Positions 44,709 through 53,457 are shown, counted from the first letter of the stretch. The stretch is DNA of 64,000 bases from Paenibacillus_V sp046244365 (GCF_046244365.1 NZ_CP176395.1:3720001-3784000); one strand, 5' to 3'. Numbers and translations: made by a program. The notes: generated from the letters alone by a model not told the origin.

Positions 44709-45400
44709 GGGGGGGCGAATGAGCGAGTGGCGCAGTATTCTAGTCAGGCTACCATCTTGAAGGCGGGCCTAAAAATTCGTCAAAGGGCACATCGATGAAG
44801 TTCCTGGTGTTGGCTTTCGACGCCCAGTCGGGGGTTGATGCTGGGAGTTAAGGTTGAAGGGCGATCCACAATGGCATGTGGGCGTTGACCCTGCTTCCGC
44901 GGAGGCCCAAGTTCGTGGCTTTTGTGCCACCGTGCACCCGGTTACGGCTTGGGGTATGAACCTGCAAAGGCGAGTCTCACCTGTATGAAGGACTTATCTT
45001 ATTCGTCCGTTATGCTAAAACGACTTGTGTGCAGCGTAGCCTGCCTTGAGTGAGTCAGAGGGGATTGTAGATGGTAGGCGCCCGTTTTTTCGGCCAAAAA
45101 GACCGGCGTTGGATGCTATATGAAATCTGGCTTGCAAAAGAGGCTAAGGGATGGTTTAAGGGCTGTCAGAGGAAAACTCCTAGACTGTTCACGATGTGAG
45201 GCTTCCTGGGGATTATAGTGTGGACTAAGTGGTAATCCAGTCTGATGTCCGGAGACGGCAACAAGACGAGCGTAAAGGGAAACCGCCCTTCCGGCGACGC
45301 TAGGGTGTCTCGTCTGGGAAAACCTACTGGACCTAAGCCACAGCGTTTACTCAGGAAGCTGCCACTCCAAATTTGTGAGAAGCGTGCAGAAGAGGCAGGT
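44709..45400 (+). ncRNA. ole: OLE RNA (Ornate, Large, Extremophilic)
   Basis: This roughly 690-nt stretch has no protein gene but is highly structured and contains segments I recognise as the conserved OLE core, for example GGGAGTTAAGGTTGAAGGGC (44841-44860), the hairpin CGTGGCTTTTGTGCCACCG (44914), CCGGAGACGGCAACAAGACG (45250) and GGGAAAACCTACTGGACCTA (45316). The 3' part closes with GCTGCC (45358) near GAGGCAGG (45390). The flanks are diagnostic: in Bacillus halodurans OLE also lies between ispA and oapA-dxs. OLE binds membranes as an RNA-protein complex with OapA and contributes to stress and ethanol/cold tolerance and Mg homeostasis. The exact ends are estimated from the promoter and the oapA start. 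Confidence 0.92.
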
Positions 45401-45448
45401 TGAATAAGCCGCTAACTCGCCGCCTCATGAGGAGCGATCAGGCGACAA

Positions 45449-46081
45449 ATGAAATTTTCAATCCGCAACTCCATTCGATGGAGTATTTTTATATCGATTG
45501 TAACCTTTATTCTTGCCTGTATATTTACGGTCGCATCCACGATGATTTTGGAAGGCGTTTCATGGGGAATCGGGATGCTCATTGTGATCGTACTGGTATT
45601 TACCGGCATTTTCTTCGATATTATGGGGTTGTCGGCAGCCGCCGCCAACGAAGTGCCGTTTCACGGCATGGCCTCGGAGAAAGTATCGGGATCGCGCCAT
45701 GCGATATTCATCGTACGGAATGCGGACCGCTTTTCTAACTTCTGTAACGACGTCGTCGGCGACGTTGCAAGCGTCATAAGCGGAGCGGCGAGCGCCGCCG
45801 TAGTCATCAAGCTGATGAGCTCGTTCGGTGACGGGAATGAAGTGATGCGAACGGTCGTCAGCGTCGTGTTTACCGCAGTCGTTTCGGCGCTGACGGTAGG
45901 CGGCAAGGCGATGGGCAAGTCGTTCGCCATTCATTATTCCACGGATATCGTACTTTTTATCGGTAAATTGTTTTATGTGCTGGAACATCGGCTGAAGATC
46001 AGGATTTTCACGCCCAAGCGCAAACAGAAAACAAACACGAAGCGAGGGAACAAGCGTGCTAGAACGAATCAATCAGCCTGA
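45449..46081 (+). CDS. oapA: OLE-associated membrane protein OapA
   Basis: A 210-residue protein encoded directly after the OLE RNA. It has two N-terminal membrane helices (about 11-31 and 40-58), a middle region with the aspartates D93 and D101 spaced eight residues apart in DRFSNFCND, two further hydrophobic stretches (about 107-122 and 135-150), and a very basic tail (KRKQKTNTKRGNKRAR) suited to RNA binding. This layout matches OapA, which holds OLE RNA at the membrane as a dimer. The only Shine-Dalgarno-like GAGGAG lies 14 nt before the ATG, so translation may be modest. The end overlaps dxs by 26 nt. Confidence 0.9.
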   Translation: MKFSIRNSIRWSIFISIVTFILACIFTVASTMILEGVSWGIGMLIVIVLVFTGIFFDIMGLSAAAANEVPFHGMASEKVSGSRHAIFIVRNADRFSNFCNDVVGDVASVISGAASAAVVIKLMSSFGDGNEVMRTVVSVVFTAVVSALTVGGKAMGKSFAIHYSTDIVLFIGKLFYVLEHRLKIRIFTPKRKQKTNTKRGNKRARTNQSA

Positions 46082-47939
46082 AGACATCAAACAGTTATCG
46101 GTGGATGAGCTTCTCGTCGTTGCTGAAGAAATCCGTCGTTTTATGATCGAAAAGCTGTCGGTAACCGGCGGCCACCTCTCCTCCAATCTCGGAGTCGTAG
46201 AGCTGACCCTGGTACTGCATTATTTATACAACAGTCCGAAGGACAAATTTATTTTCGACGTCGGCCACCAGTCGTATGTACATAAGATTTTGACTGGTCG
46301 CAAGCATATGTTCGATACGCTTCGCAAATACAAAGGCATGTGCGGCTTCATCAAGAAAGCCGAAAGCCCGCATGACGTTTGGGAAGCGGGACACAGCAGC
46401 ACATCGCTGTCCGCTGCCATGGGCATGGCGATGGCGCGCGATTTCAAGGGCGAGAACAATAAGGTAATCGCTCTGATCGGGGACGGCTCGCTTACGGGCG
46501 GCATGGCGCTGGAAGCGCTGAATCATATCGGTCACGAAAAGCGCAATTTGACCGTGGTGCTCAACGACAACGAAATGTCGATTGCGCCCAACGTCGGAGC
46601 GCTCCACAATTATTTGAGCAAGATCCGTTCCGATAAGCACTATAAGAAAGTGAAGGAAGAAGTCGAACATCTGCTGAAGAAAATACCTGCAATCGGCGGC
46701 ACGCTTGCCAAGACGGCGGAGCGGGTCAAGGATAGCATGAAATATTTGCTCGTATCCGGCATGCTTTTCGAGGAATTCGGCTTGACGTACTTCGGACCGG
46801 TCGACGGCCATAATATTCCCGTTCTGTTGGATACATTCCGGCAAGCGGATAAAGTCGAGGGACCCGTGCTCATTCATGTCGTAACGACAAAGGGCAAGGG
46901 CTACACGCCTGCGGAAGCGGATTCGTTCGCCTGGCATGGAGCAAGTCCTTATAAAATCGAATCCGGCCAGATGGTCAAATCCGCGGGCCTGCCTCAGTAT
47001 ACCGAGGTGTTCGGCGATACGCTAATCGAACTGGCCAAACGCGATCCGCGCATCGTCGCGGTAACGCCGGCCATGCCCGGCGGTTCGGGCCTGCTGAAAT
47101 TCGCCAAGGAGTTCCCCGGTAAAATGATCGATGTCGGTATCGCCGAGCAGCATGCGGCGACTCTGTGCGGAGCGCTTGCCGGCGAAGGCATGAAGCCTGT
47201 GTTCGCAGTCTACTCCACCTTCCTGCAGCGCGCTTACGACCAGGTCGTGCACGATATATGCCGCCAGAACTTGAACGTAGCGTTCGCGATCGATCGTGCC
47301 GGCTTTGTCGGCGCAGACGGCGAAACGCATCAGGGCGTATACGATATCGCTTTCCTTCGCAGCTTGCCCAACATCGTCGTCATGATGCCGAAGGACGAGA
47401 ACGAAATGCGCAACATGATGAAAACGGCGTTCGACTATAACGACGGTCCGATCGCATTCCGATACCCGCGCGTAACGGTCAGGGGCGTCGATATCGATGC
47501 GGAAATGAAGCCGATTCCGATCGGATCCTGGGACGTTGTCCGCGAAGGTGACGGCGTTGCCCTTCTGGCAATCGGCCCGATGGTCGAGCTTGCCGAGCGG
47601 GCGGCCGATGCGCTAGCCACTCAAGGAGTCAAAGCGGAGGTCATCAATGCGCGCTTCGTGAAGCCGTTCGATACGGAAATGCTGCAGCGTTTGGCACAGC
47701 AAGGCAAAAGTATCGTGGTCATCGAAGAAGGCGCCGTCCTGGGCGGTCTTGGCAGTGCGGTGCTGGAATACTACTCGCTGAATCAAATCGACGGCATGCA
47801 GATTCGGATCATGGGCGTGCCGGATTATTTCGTCGAGCATGGAAGCTTTAAGGAACAGAGAGCGGAAGTCGGCTTGACGATTGAGAACATCGCCGCTCAG
47901 GCGCTATCGCTTATGCCGCGTAAACGGCAGCGCGCATAG
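46056..47939 (+). CDS. dxs: 1-deoxy-D-xylulose-5-phosphate synthase
   Basis: The GTG at 46056 lies inside the end of oapA, behind CGAGGGA, implying translational coupling. The 627-residue thiamine-diphosphate enzyme makes DXP from pyruvate and glyceraldehyde 3-phosphate, the first step of the MEP isoprenoid route. Motifs: FDVGHQSYVHKILTGR, the ThDP site IGDGSLTGGMALEALNHIG, the transketolase domain VGIAEQHAATLCGALA and DRAGFVGADGETHQGVYD. Confidence 0.96.
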   Translation: MLERINQPEDIKQLSVDELLVVAEEIRRFMIEKLSVTGGHLSSNLGVVELTLVLHYLYNSPKDKFIFDVGHQSYVHKILTGRKHMFDTLRKYKGMCGFIKKAESPHDVWEAGHSSTSLSAAMGMAMARDFKGENNKVIALIGDGSLTGGMALEALNHIGHEKRNLTVVLNDNEMSIAPNVGALHNYLSKIRSDKHYKKVKEEVEHLLKKIPAIGGTLAKTAERVKDSMKYLLVSGMLFEEFGLTYFGPVDGHNIPVLLDTFRQADKVEGPVLIHVVTTKGKGYTPAEADSFAWHGASPYKIESGQMVKSAGLPQYTEVFGDTLIELAKRDPRIVAVTPAMPGGSGLLKFAKEFPGKMIDVGIAEQHAATLCGALAGEGMKPVFAVYSTFLQRAYDQVVHDICRQNLNVAFAIDRAGFVGADGETHQGVYDIAFLRSLPNIVVMMPKDENEMRNMMKTAFDYNDGPIAFRYPRVTVRGVDIDAEMKPIPIGSWDVVREGDGVALLAIGPMVELAERAADALATQGVKAEVINARFVKPFDTEMLQRLAQQGKSIVVIEEGAVLGGLGSAVLEYYSLNQIDGMQIRIMGVPDYFVEHGSFKEQRAEVGLTIENIAAQALSLMPRKRQRA

Positions 47940-47944
47940 ATCGA

Positions 47945-48005
47945 TCCCCACAAAGTGAAGGGATGGCTCCTAAGCTTATTCCTATTACTTTGCGGGGAGC
48001 CCCGA
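47945..48005. repeat. Palindromic hairpin module, second copy
   Basis: CCCCACAAAGT (47946-47956) and ACTTTGCGGGG (47987-47997) form long arms, followed by AGCCCCGA. The same arms and tail, with a different loop, occur at 688-748 inside the MITE-like element. Located right after the dxs stop. Confidence 0.7.
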
Positions 48006-48071
48006 AATACAATTTCAAAAAATGATGTACAGCGATGAAGCCTACTTTGAGTGGTCAGGATTGGAGCCAAT

Positions 48072-48926
48072 ATGGCAGCGGATAAAGAACGTGTTGATAT
48101 ATTGCTCTTGGAGCAAGGTTATTTTGAAAGCAGGGAAAAAGCGAGGGCTGCGATTATGGCAGGCCTTGTTTTTGCTGCGGAGGAACGCGTTGAGAAGGCG
48201 GGGACGAAAATACCGAGAGCTACGCAGCTTTCCGTCAAGGGAGCGGTCCATCCTTATGTGAGCCGGGGAGGCTTGAAGCTGGAAAAGGCGATTCGCCAGT
48301 TCGAGATCCCGCTCCAAGGGCGGGTGATGATGGATATCGGGGCATCAACCGGCGGTTTTACGGACTGCGCTTTGCAGAACGGCGCTTCGTTAGTCTATGC
48401 GATCGATGTCGGCTACAATCAGCTAGACTGGTCGCTTCGCAGCGATTCCCGGGTCCGTGTCATGGAACGGACTAATTTTCGGTATATGGAGCCTGCGGAC
48501 TTGGACGGGCCCCGACCGGATTTCGCCACCATCGACGTATCGTTCATATCCTTGAAACTCATTTTACCTCCTCTTGCAGCTATACTGGCAGGGAACGGCA
48601 GCGTTATGGCGCTGATCAAGCCGCAATTCGAAGCCGGCCGCGAAAAAGTGGGGAAAACCGGCGTCGTGCGGGATTCCGCCGTACACCGCGAAGTGCTTGA
48701 AACCGTGCTTTCCTTTGCGGCAGGCATCGGCTTTCAGTTGGAGGGTTTAACCTTCTCTCCGATTACGGGAGGGGAAGGGAATATTGAATTTCTTGCCTAC
48801 TGGAAGGCCGCCGCGGATTTGCCGGTTGCCGAAGCGCATACAGAGGGCTTGGATTCGTCGCTAAAGAAGCGTATCGATGATGTGGTGAAGGAAGCATCCG
48901 CTCGTTTTGCTTCCAGCGCTTCTTAG
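48072..48926 (+). CDS. tlyA: TlyA-family rRNA methyltransferase (YqxC)
   Basis: The ATG at 48072 follows GGAG; an in-frame GTG at 48051 has no such site. The 284-residue protein has an N-terminal S4 RNA-binding domain (ERVDILLLEQGYFESREKA) and a FtsJ-like Rossmann methyltransferase with the SAM loop MDIGASTGGFTDCAL, IDVSFISLKLILP and ALIKPQFEAGREKVGK. TlyA proteins 2'-O-methylate ribosomal cytidines. It sits before argR-recN as in B. subtilis. Confidence 0.93.
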   Translation: MAADKERVDILLLEQGYFESREKARAAIMAGLVFAAEERVEKAGTKIPRATQLSVKGAVHPYVSRGGLKLEKAIRQFEIPLQGRVMMDIGASTGGFTDCALQNGASLVYAIDVGYNQLDWSLRSDSRVRVMERTNFRYMEPADLDGPRPDFATIDVSFISLKLILPPLAAILAGNGSVMALIKPQFEAGREKVGKTGVVRDSAVHREVLETVLSFAAGIGFQLEGLTFSPITGGEGNIEFLAYWKAAADLPVAEAHTEGLDSSLKKRIDDVVKEASARFASSAS

Positions 48927-48951
48927 CGAACAACAGGGGAAGTAAGCAACT

Positions 48952-49020
48952 CACCTGGACGACTAAAGCCGTTGCGCTGTCGAATGGCAGCCGTACGACC
49001 TTGTCGCACAGGTGTTTTTT
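48952..49020 (+). terminator. Branched terminator-like structure after tlyA
   Basis: CACCTG with CGAC pairs with GTCG and CAGGTG, then TTTTTT. The enclosed 40 nt contain a second GTCG/CGAC pairing, so the fold is larger than a simple terminator hairpin. Confidence 0.6.
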
Positions 49021-49084
49021 ATTGAAACGAGAGGAATTCCAAGGAAACGCCGCGAAAATAATTAGCATACGCAGTGCGTTCTGC

Positions 49085-49142
49085 GGAAACGCTATGCCGA
49101 CGAATTTTGAAGCGCGCTCTCAATGGAAACGTTATGCCAACG
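49085..49142 (+). repeat. Imperfect 18-bp direct repeat
   Basis: GGAAACGCTATGCCGACG (49085-49102) and GGAAACGTTATGCCAACG (49125-49142) match in 16 of 18 bases, 40 bp apart, just before the ribosome-binding site of the next gene. Confidence 0.6.
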
Positions 49143-49158
49143 CTTAGGAGGTGTTCTC

Positions 49159-49626
49159 ATGCAGCAAGGAGATACATTCGTGCTAACGCTTGTTGTAATC
49201 GTCCTCATCGTCTGGCTGTGGATCGCATTCCGCCGCTGGCTGCAGCTTCCCTCTCAAAGAAATGAAGAATGGCGCGTCGAGCCCGATGAAGAAATACCGG
49301 TAACGGAAGCCGTCGAGCTGCTCGAGAATTCCGGTTATGAGGTGATGACCCAGAAGCGAAGAGTGCAGATGCGGATTGTCGTCGACGGCTCCGAAGAATA
49401 CGCAAGCCGTCTCCTGATCGATCATTTCGTCCGAAACGAGGACGGCATCTACATTGTGAAAGTCATGAAGGAAGACAAGCCGCTCGACTGGAGCGGCAGC
49501 GGGCTGCGGGACGAGCTGCTAGCCTATCATCTCCTCTACCCGGAAGCCGAGGGCATCCTTGTAGTGGATATTGAAGAGCAATCGGTTCATCACATACAAT
49601 TTCACATGTTGGGAGAATCCGAATGA
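49159..49626 (+). CDS. Hypothetical membrane-anchored protein upstream of argR
   Basis: The ATG at 49159 follows AGGAGGTG by 5 nt. The 155-residue protein has one N-terminal membrane helix (about 7-24, FVLTLVVIVLIVWLWIAF) and a mixed alpha/beta cytoplasmic domain. Residues 55-150 (LLENSGYEVMTQKRRV, IYIVKVMKEDK, GLRDELLAYHLLYPEAEGI, LVVDI) vaguely recall a restriction-endonuclease-like fold, but the catalytic D-ExK residues are not clearly present. The argR start overlaps its stop (ATGA), so the two are coupled. I do not assign a function. Confidence 0.8.
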   Translation: MQQGDTFVLTLVVIVLIVWLWIAFRRWLQLPSQRNEEWRVEPDEEIPVTEAVELLENSGYEVMTQKRRVQMRIVVDGSEEYASRLLIDHFVRNEDGIYIVKVMKEDKPLDWSGSGLRDELLAYHLLYPEAEGILVVDIEEQSVHHIQFHMLGESE

Positions 49627-50072
49627 AGGGTCAACGGCATATCAAAATACGCGAAATATTAACGACGCAGGAAATTGAAACGCAGGACGATCTGGTGGAC
49701 GCCCTGAGAGCCGCCGGCTTTCAAGTGACGCAGGCAACCGTTTCGCGCGATATTAAAGAGCTCCATCTGATCAAAACGCCGCTTGACGACGGACGCTACA
49801 AATACGCGCTTCCGCCGGAGCAGCGATACAATCCGGTTCAGCGGCTAAAAAGGGCGCTGAGCGATCATTTTATCAGCATCGATTATACGGACAATCTTGT
49901 CGTTATGAAATGCATGCCGGGTACGGCTAACGCAATCGGAGCGCTTCTGGACAATTTGGACTGGCCGGAGCTGATGGGGACGATATGCGGCGACGATACG
50001 ATTCTGCTTATTTGCCGGAGTAAAGAGCAAAGCGGCCGCATCGTCAACCAAATAACGGGCATGATCTCGTAA
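49623..50072 (+). CDS. argR: Arginine repressor ArgR/AhrC
   Basis: The 149-residue hexameric regulator has the N-terminal winged helix (KIREILTTQEIETQDDLVDA, VTQATVSRDIKELHLIK) and the C-terminal arginine-binding trimerisation domain (MPGTANAIGALLDNLDW, GTICGDDTILLICRS). It represses arginine synthesis and activates catabolism. It precedes recN as in B. subtilis. Confidence 0.96.
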   Translation: MKGQRHIKIREILTTQEIETQDDLVDALRAAGFQVTQATVSRDIKELHLIKTPLDDGRYKYALPPEQRYNPVQRLKRALSDHFISIDYTDNLVVMKCMPGTANAIGALLDNLDWPELMGTICGDDTILLICRSKEQSGRIVNQITGMIS

Positions 50073-50085
50073 AGCGTTTCGTTGG

Positions 50086-50131
50086 CCCGCAAAGCATTGG
50101 AAGTATGCCAATCCTTTACTTATTTTGCGGG
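50086..50131 (+). other. Nested hairpin between argR and recN
   Basis: CCCGCAAA (50086-50093) pairs with TTTTGCGGG (50123-50131); inside, ATTGG (50096) pairs with CCAAT (50108). The 3' arm resembles that of the palindromic module at 47945-48005. No T-run; it sits 26 bp before the recN start. Confidence 0.5.
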
Positions 50132-50156
50132 AAAACCATTATTGGAGGGGAAACGG

Positions 50157-51887
50157 ATGTTAACCGCACTTTCAATTCGCAATTTGGCTGTCATTGAGTC
50201 GGTGCAGCTGACTTTTCGCCAAGGTTTCCATGTATTAACCGGCGAAACCGGGGCAGGGAAGTCGATCATTATCGACGCGCTTAGCCTGATCGCCGGCGGG
50301 CGGGGATCCGCGGAGCTCGTGCGCTACGGCTGCGACAAGGCGGAAATCGAAGCGTTATTCTCGGTTGCCGCCGATCATCCGGTATGGGAAGTTCTGGACA
50401 AGCTCGGTGTGGAAGCTTCACCGGATGAGGATATGATCATTAGAAGAGAAATTACCGCTCAAGGCAAAAGCTCCAGCCGAATTAACGGCCAGCTCGTCAA
50501 TTTGGCGATGCTGCGCGAGGTTGGCCAGCGGCTTGTCAACATTCATGGCCAGCACGAGCATCAGTCGCTGCTGCAAGCGGATGAGCATATCGAATGGCTA
50601 GATTTGTTCGGTGGCCGTGCGATTGCGGAAGCCAAGGAGCGTTACGAAGCCTCCTTCGACAAGCATGCGGGTATCGTCAGGCAGCTTCGCGACCTGCAGG
50701 AGACAAGCAAGCAAGCGCTTCAAATGCTTGACCTATACCGGTTTCAGGCTGAGGAAATCAGCGCCGCCAAATTAAAAATCGGCGAAGATGAATCATTATC
50801 GGAAGAAAAGCGCAAGCTAGCTAATGCGGAAAAATTGTACCAAAATGCTTCAGACGCTTATGAAGCCGTTTACGGAGCTGGCAAAGGGCTCGATACGATT
50901 CGTAAAGCGTTCCAGCGGGTACAAGATATCGCCGCGCTCGATGCATCGCTCGCACCGCTCGCGGAGCAGATGCAGTCCGCTTTTTATCAGTTGGAGGATG
51001 CCGCATATCAGCTTCGCGACTACCGTGACGACGTGGAGTTTAATCCCGGCCGTCTCGACCAAATCGAGCATAGGCTCGATCTGATCTCTTCCCTGCGCCG
51101 CAAATACGGGGATAATGTCGGCGAAATGCTGGCGTATTTGGACAAAATCAACAATGAGCTTGCTCTTATTGAAAATAAAGACGAATCGCTACACCGTCTG
51201 GAGAAAGAAGCGGAGGAGGAGCGGGTCAAGCTTGTCGAGCTTGCCTTGTCGCTGTCTTCGCTGCGCAAGCAAGCCGCGACCCAGCTTGCCGCGCAAATCG
51301 AGTCGGAGCTTCGCGAGCTCCATATGGAGAGAACGAGAATGGGCGTCCAAATCGATCGTATTTCGGATGCCTCGGGCGTCGACATCGACGGCACTCGGGT
51401 GCGATTGACGCGGCAGGGCTGCGACAACGTCGAATTTCTTATCTCTCCGAACCCCGGCGAGCCGCTTAGGGGGCTCGGCAAAATCGCTTCAGGCGGGGAA
51501 CTGTCGCGCATTATGCTGGCGATGAAGGCGATATTCGCCCGCATGGACCGCATCCCCGTACTTGTTTTCGATGAGGTGGATACGGGTGTCAGCGGACGAG
51601 CTGCGCAGGCGATCGCCGAAAAGCTGTCTTTGCTGTCGACCAGCTGTCAGGTGTTCTCGATCACGCATTTGCCTCAGGTCGCCTGTATGGCCGACGTTCA
51701 TTTCCTTATTCAGAAATCGGTGGAAGGGGAGCGTACGTTTACCAGGGTTCATGATCTGGGCGAGCAGCGCCGCGTCGAGGAGCTGGCCAGAATGCTCGGG
51801 GGCGTCGAGGTTACCGAAACGACGCTTCATCACGCTCAAGAAATGATCAAGCTGGCCGACGGCAAAAAAGCGCAAATGATCAGCTAA
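50157..51887 (+). CDS. recN: DNA repair protein RecN
   Basis: The ATG at 50157 follows GGAGGGG. The 576-residue SMC-like ATPase joins DNA ends early in double-strand break repair. Seen are Walker A LTGETGAGKSIIIDAL (about 27-42), NIHGQHEHQSLL, a long coiled coil (about 170-370), the signature LGKIASGGELSRIMLAMK, Walker B IPVLVFDEVDTGVSG and the H-loop ITHLPQVA. Confidence 0.96.
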   Translation: MLTALSIRNLAVIESVQLTFRQGFHVLTGETGAGKSIIIDALSLIAGGRGSAELVRYGCDKAEIEALFSVAADHPVWEVLDKLGVEASPDEDMIIRREITAQGKSSSRINGQLVNLAMLREVGQRLVNIHGQHEHQSLLQADEHIEWLDLFGGRAIAEAKERYEASFDKHAGIVRQLRDLQETSKQALQMLDLYRFQAEEISAAKLKIGEDESLSEEKRKLANAEKLYQNASDAYEAVYGAGKGLDTIRKAFQRVQDIAALDASLAPLAEQMQSAFYQLEDAAYQLRDYRDDVEFNPGRLDQIEHRLDLISSLRRKYGDNVGEMLAYLDKINNELALIENKDESLHRLEKEAEEERVKLVELALSLSSLRKQAATQLAAQIESELRELHMERTRMGVQIDRISDASGVDIDGTRVRLTRQGCDNVEFLISPNPGEPLRGLGKIASGGELSRIMLAMKAIFARMDRIPVLVFDEVDTGVSGRAAQAIAEKLSLLSTSCQVFSITHLPQVACMADVHFLIQKSVEGERTFTRVHDLGEQRRVEELARMLGGVEVTETTLHHAQEMIKLADGKKAQMIS

Positions 51888-52049
51888 AGCAAATGTCCGC
51901 CGCTGAGAATGACACGCAAGAAAGCAAGAAATGAGCTGTCGTGGCAGGTTTTATACAGTTATAAAAGCATGGGGGCGGGGTTACCTTATAGGTACGCAAT
52001 TGGCGATCATGTTTCGCCAGCAGTGAAGGCAGAAGGAGCGTGAACCCGC

Positions 52050-53381
52050 TTGTCATCCAGAAACCGTAAAAGATGGATTGGACTCTTGCTCGTCTTCTTT
52101 GTCGGCATGATTACGATCTCCGCCCCTTTTCAAAGCTATGCTTCCTTTCCGCATGAATTACGCATTTTTACAGGCCAGAACAAACAACTGCATTTATCGA
52201 TGCCGGTCAGCGCGAAGGTTATTGTTAAGGATCCGAATATCGTGCATGTCAACGGCTCCGACAAGCAATCCTTCCGGGTTAATCTGAAGGATCCGATTCA
52301 TTTGCAAAGCGAGCAATCGGGGCAAACGGAAATGCAATTGAAGCTGTTCGGAACTATCCCGCTCAAAAATGTAAAGGTCAAAGTGCTGCCTGATCTGAGG
52401 GTGGTTCCCGGCGGCCAAACCATCGGCGTAAAGCTGAAATCAGCCGGGATATTGATCGTCGGCCATCATCTGGTCACGATAAAAGAAAACAAAAAAATAT
52501 CGCCCGGAGAAGAAGCGAAAATTTTGGTCGGCGATATGATCATGAAGATGAACGGGACGGCTATCAACGATGTGACCAAAGTGTCGGACATCGTCAACCG
52601 GGCGGGGGAAAGCGGCAAGCCGCTTGAGCTGGACGTTCTTAGAGGAGGCGAAACCTTGAAAATTTCGCTGCAGCCTGCCTATGACGTTGCGGACAAAGCT
52701 TACCGATTGGGGCTATACATCCGCGACTCGGCTGCCGGTGTCGGTACATTGACCTTCTTTGCGCCCGATCAAGGGGTATACGGGGCGCTCGGGCATGTCA
52801 TATCCGATATCGACACCCAAACGCCGATCGTTGTCGGCAGCGGCGAAATCGTTCATTCCAACGTTACCTCCATCAGCAAAAGCCATAACGGGGAGCCGGG
52901 CGAGAAACGCGCACATTTTGCCAACGAGAAGAAAGTGCTGGGCAGCATCGAGAAAAATACGCCATTCGGCATTTTCGGGAAAATGATTCACCAGCCCGAT
53001 CACAGTGTCACGAATGAAACGATTCCCGTGGCGCTAGCCGAGGAAATCAAAGCGGGACCGGCGCAAATTTATACCGTAGTAAGCGGACAAAAAGTCGAGA
53101 AATTCGATATTGAAGTCGTGCATATCGCCAAGCAGGATTTCCCGGCTACGAAGGGACTCGTCATTAAAATCACCGATTCCCGGCTTCTTGATAAAACCGG
53201 AGGAATCGTTCAAGGAATGAGCGGCAGCCCGATCATCCAAAACGGGAAATTGATCGGTGCGGTAACTCACGTATTCGTCAACGACCCGACAAGCGGATAT
53301 GGCTGCTTTATCGAATGGATGCTTCAAGATGCGGGAATCATGCTCAAGAAAGAAACGGATGAGCAACTGAGGGCTTCTTAG
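52050..53381 (+). CDS. spoIVB: SpoIVB serine peptidase
   Basis: The TTG at 52050 is 11 nt behind AAGGAG. The 443-residue protein has an N-terminal signal/anchor helix (about 9-27), a PDZ domain (about 120-215, SPGEEAKILVGDMIMKMNG) and the SpoIVB peptidase domain with the catalytic His in GALGHVISD, a candidate Asp in IKITDSRLLDK and the Ser in VQGMSGSPIIQNGK. Made in the forespore, it cleaves SpoIVFA to trigger sigma-K activation. It precedes spo0A, the usual order. Confidence 0.96.
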   Translation: MSSRNRKRWIGLLLVFFVGMITISAPFQSYASFPHELRIFTGQNKQLHLSMPVSAKVIVKDPNIVHVNGSDKQSFRVNLKDPIHLQSEQSGQTEMQLKLFGTIPLKNVKVKVLPDLRVVPGGQTIGVKLKSAGILIVGHHLVTIKENKKISPGEEAKILVGDMIMKMNGTAINDVTKVSDIVNRAGESGKPLELDVLRGGETLKISLQPAYDVADKAYRLGLYIRDSAAGVGTLTFFAPDQGVYGALGHVISDIDTQTPIVVGSGEIVHSNVTSISKSHNGEPGEKRAHFANEKKVLGSIEKNTPFGIFGKMIHQPDHSVTNETIPVALAEEIKAGPAQIYTVVSGQKVEKFDIEVVHIAKQDFPATKGLVIKITDSRLLDKTGGIVQGMSGSPIIQNGKLIGAVTHVFVNDPTSGYGCFIEWMLQDAGIMLKKETDEQLRAS

Positions 53382-53457
53382 CCTTCGGTTGTTTTTCTTG
53401 CATCGGTTATTTTGCCAAGAAAGCAGGTCGAATTTCTTGTAATTCTTTTCGAGTTTT

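Noticed and set aside
44757..45400. Protein-coding reading of the region between ispA and oapA
   Set aside because: No frame longer than about 100 codons with a start signal; conserved structured RNA blocks explain it better.
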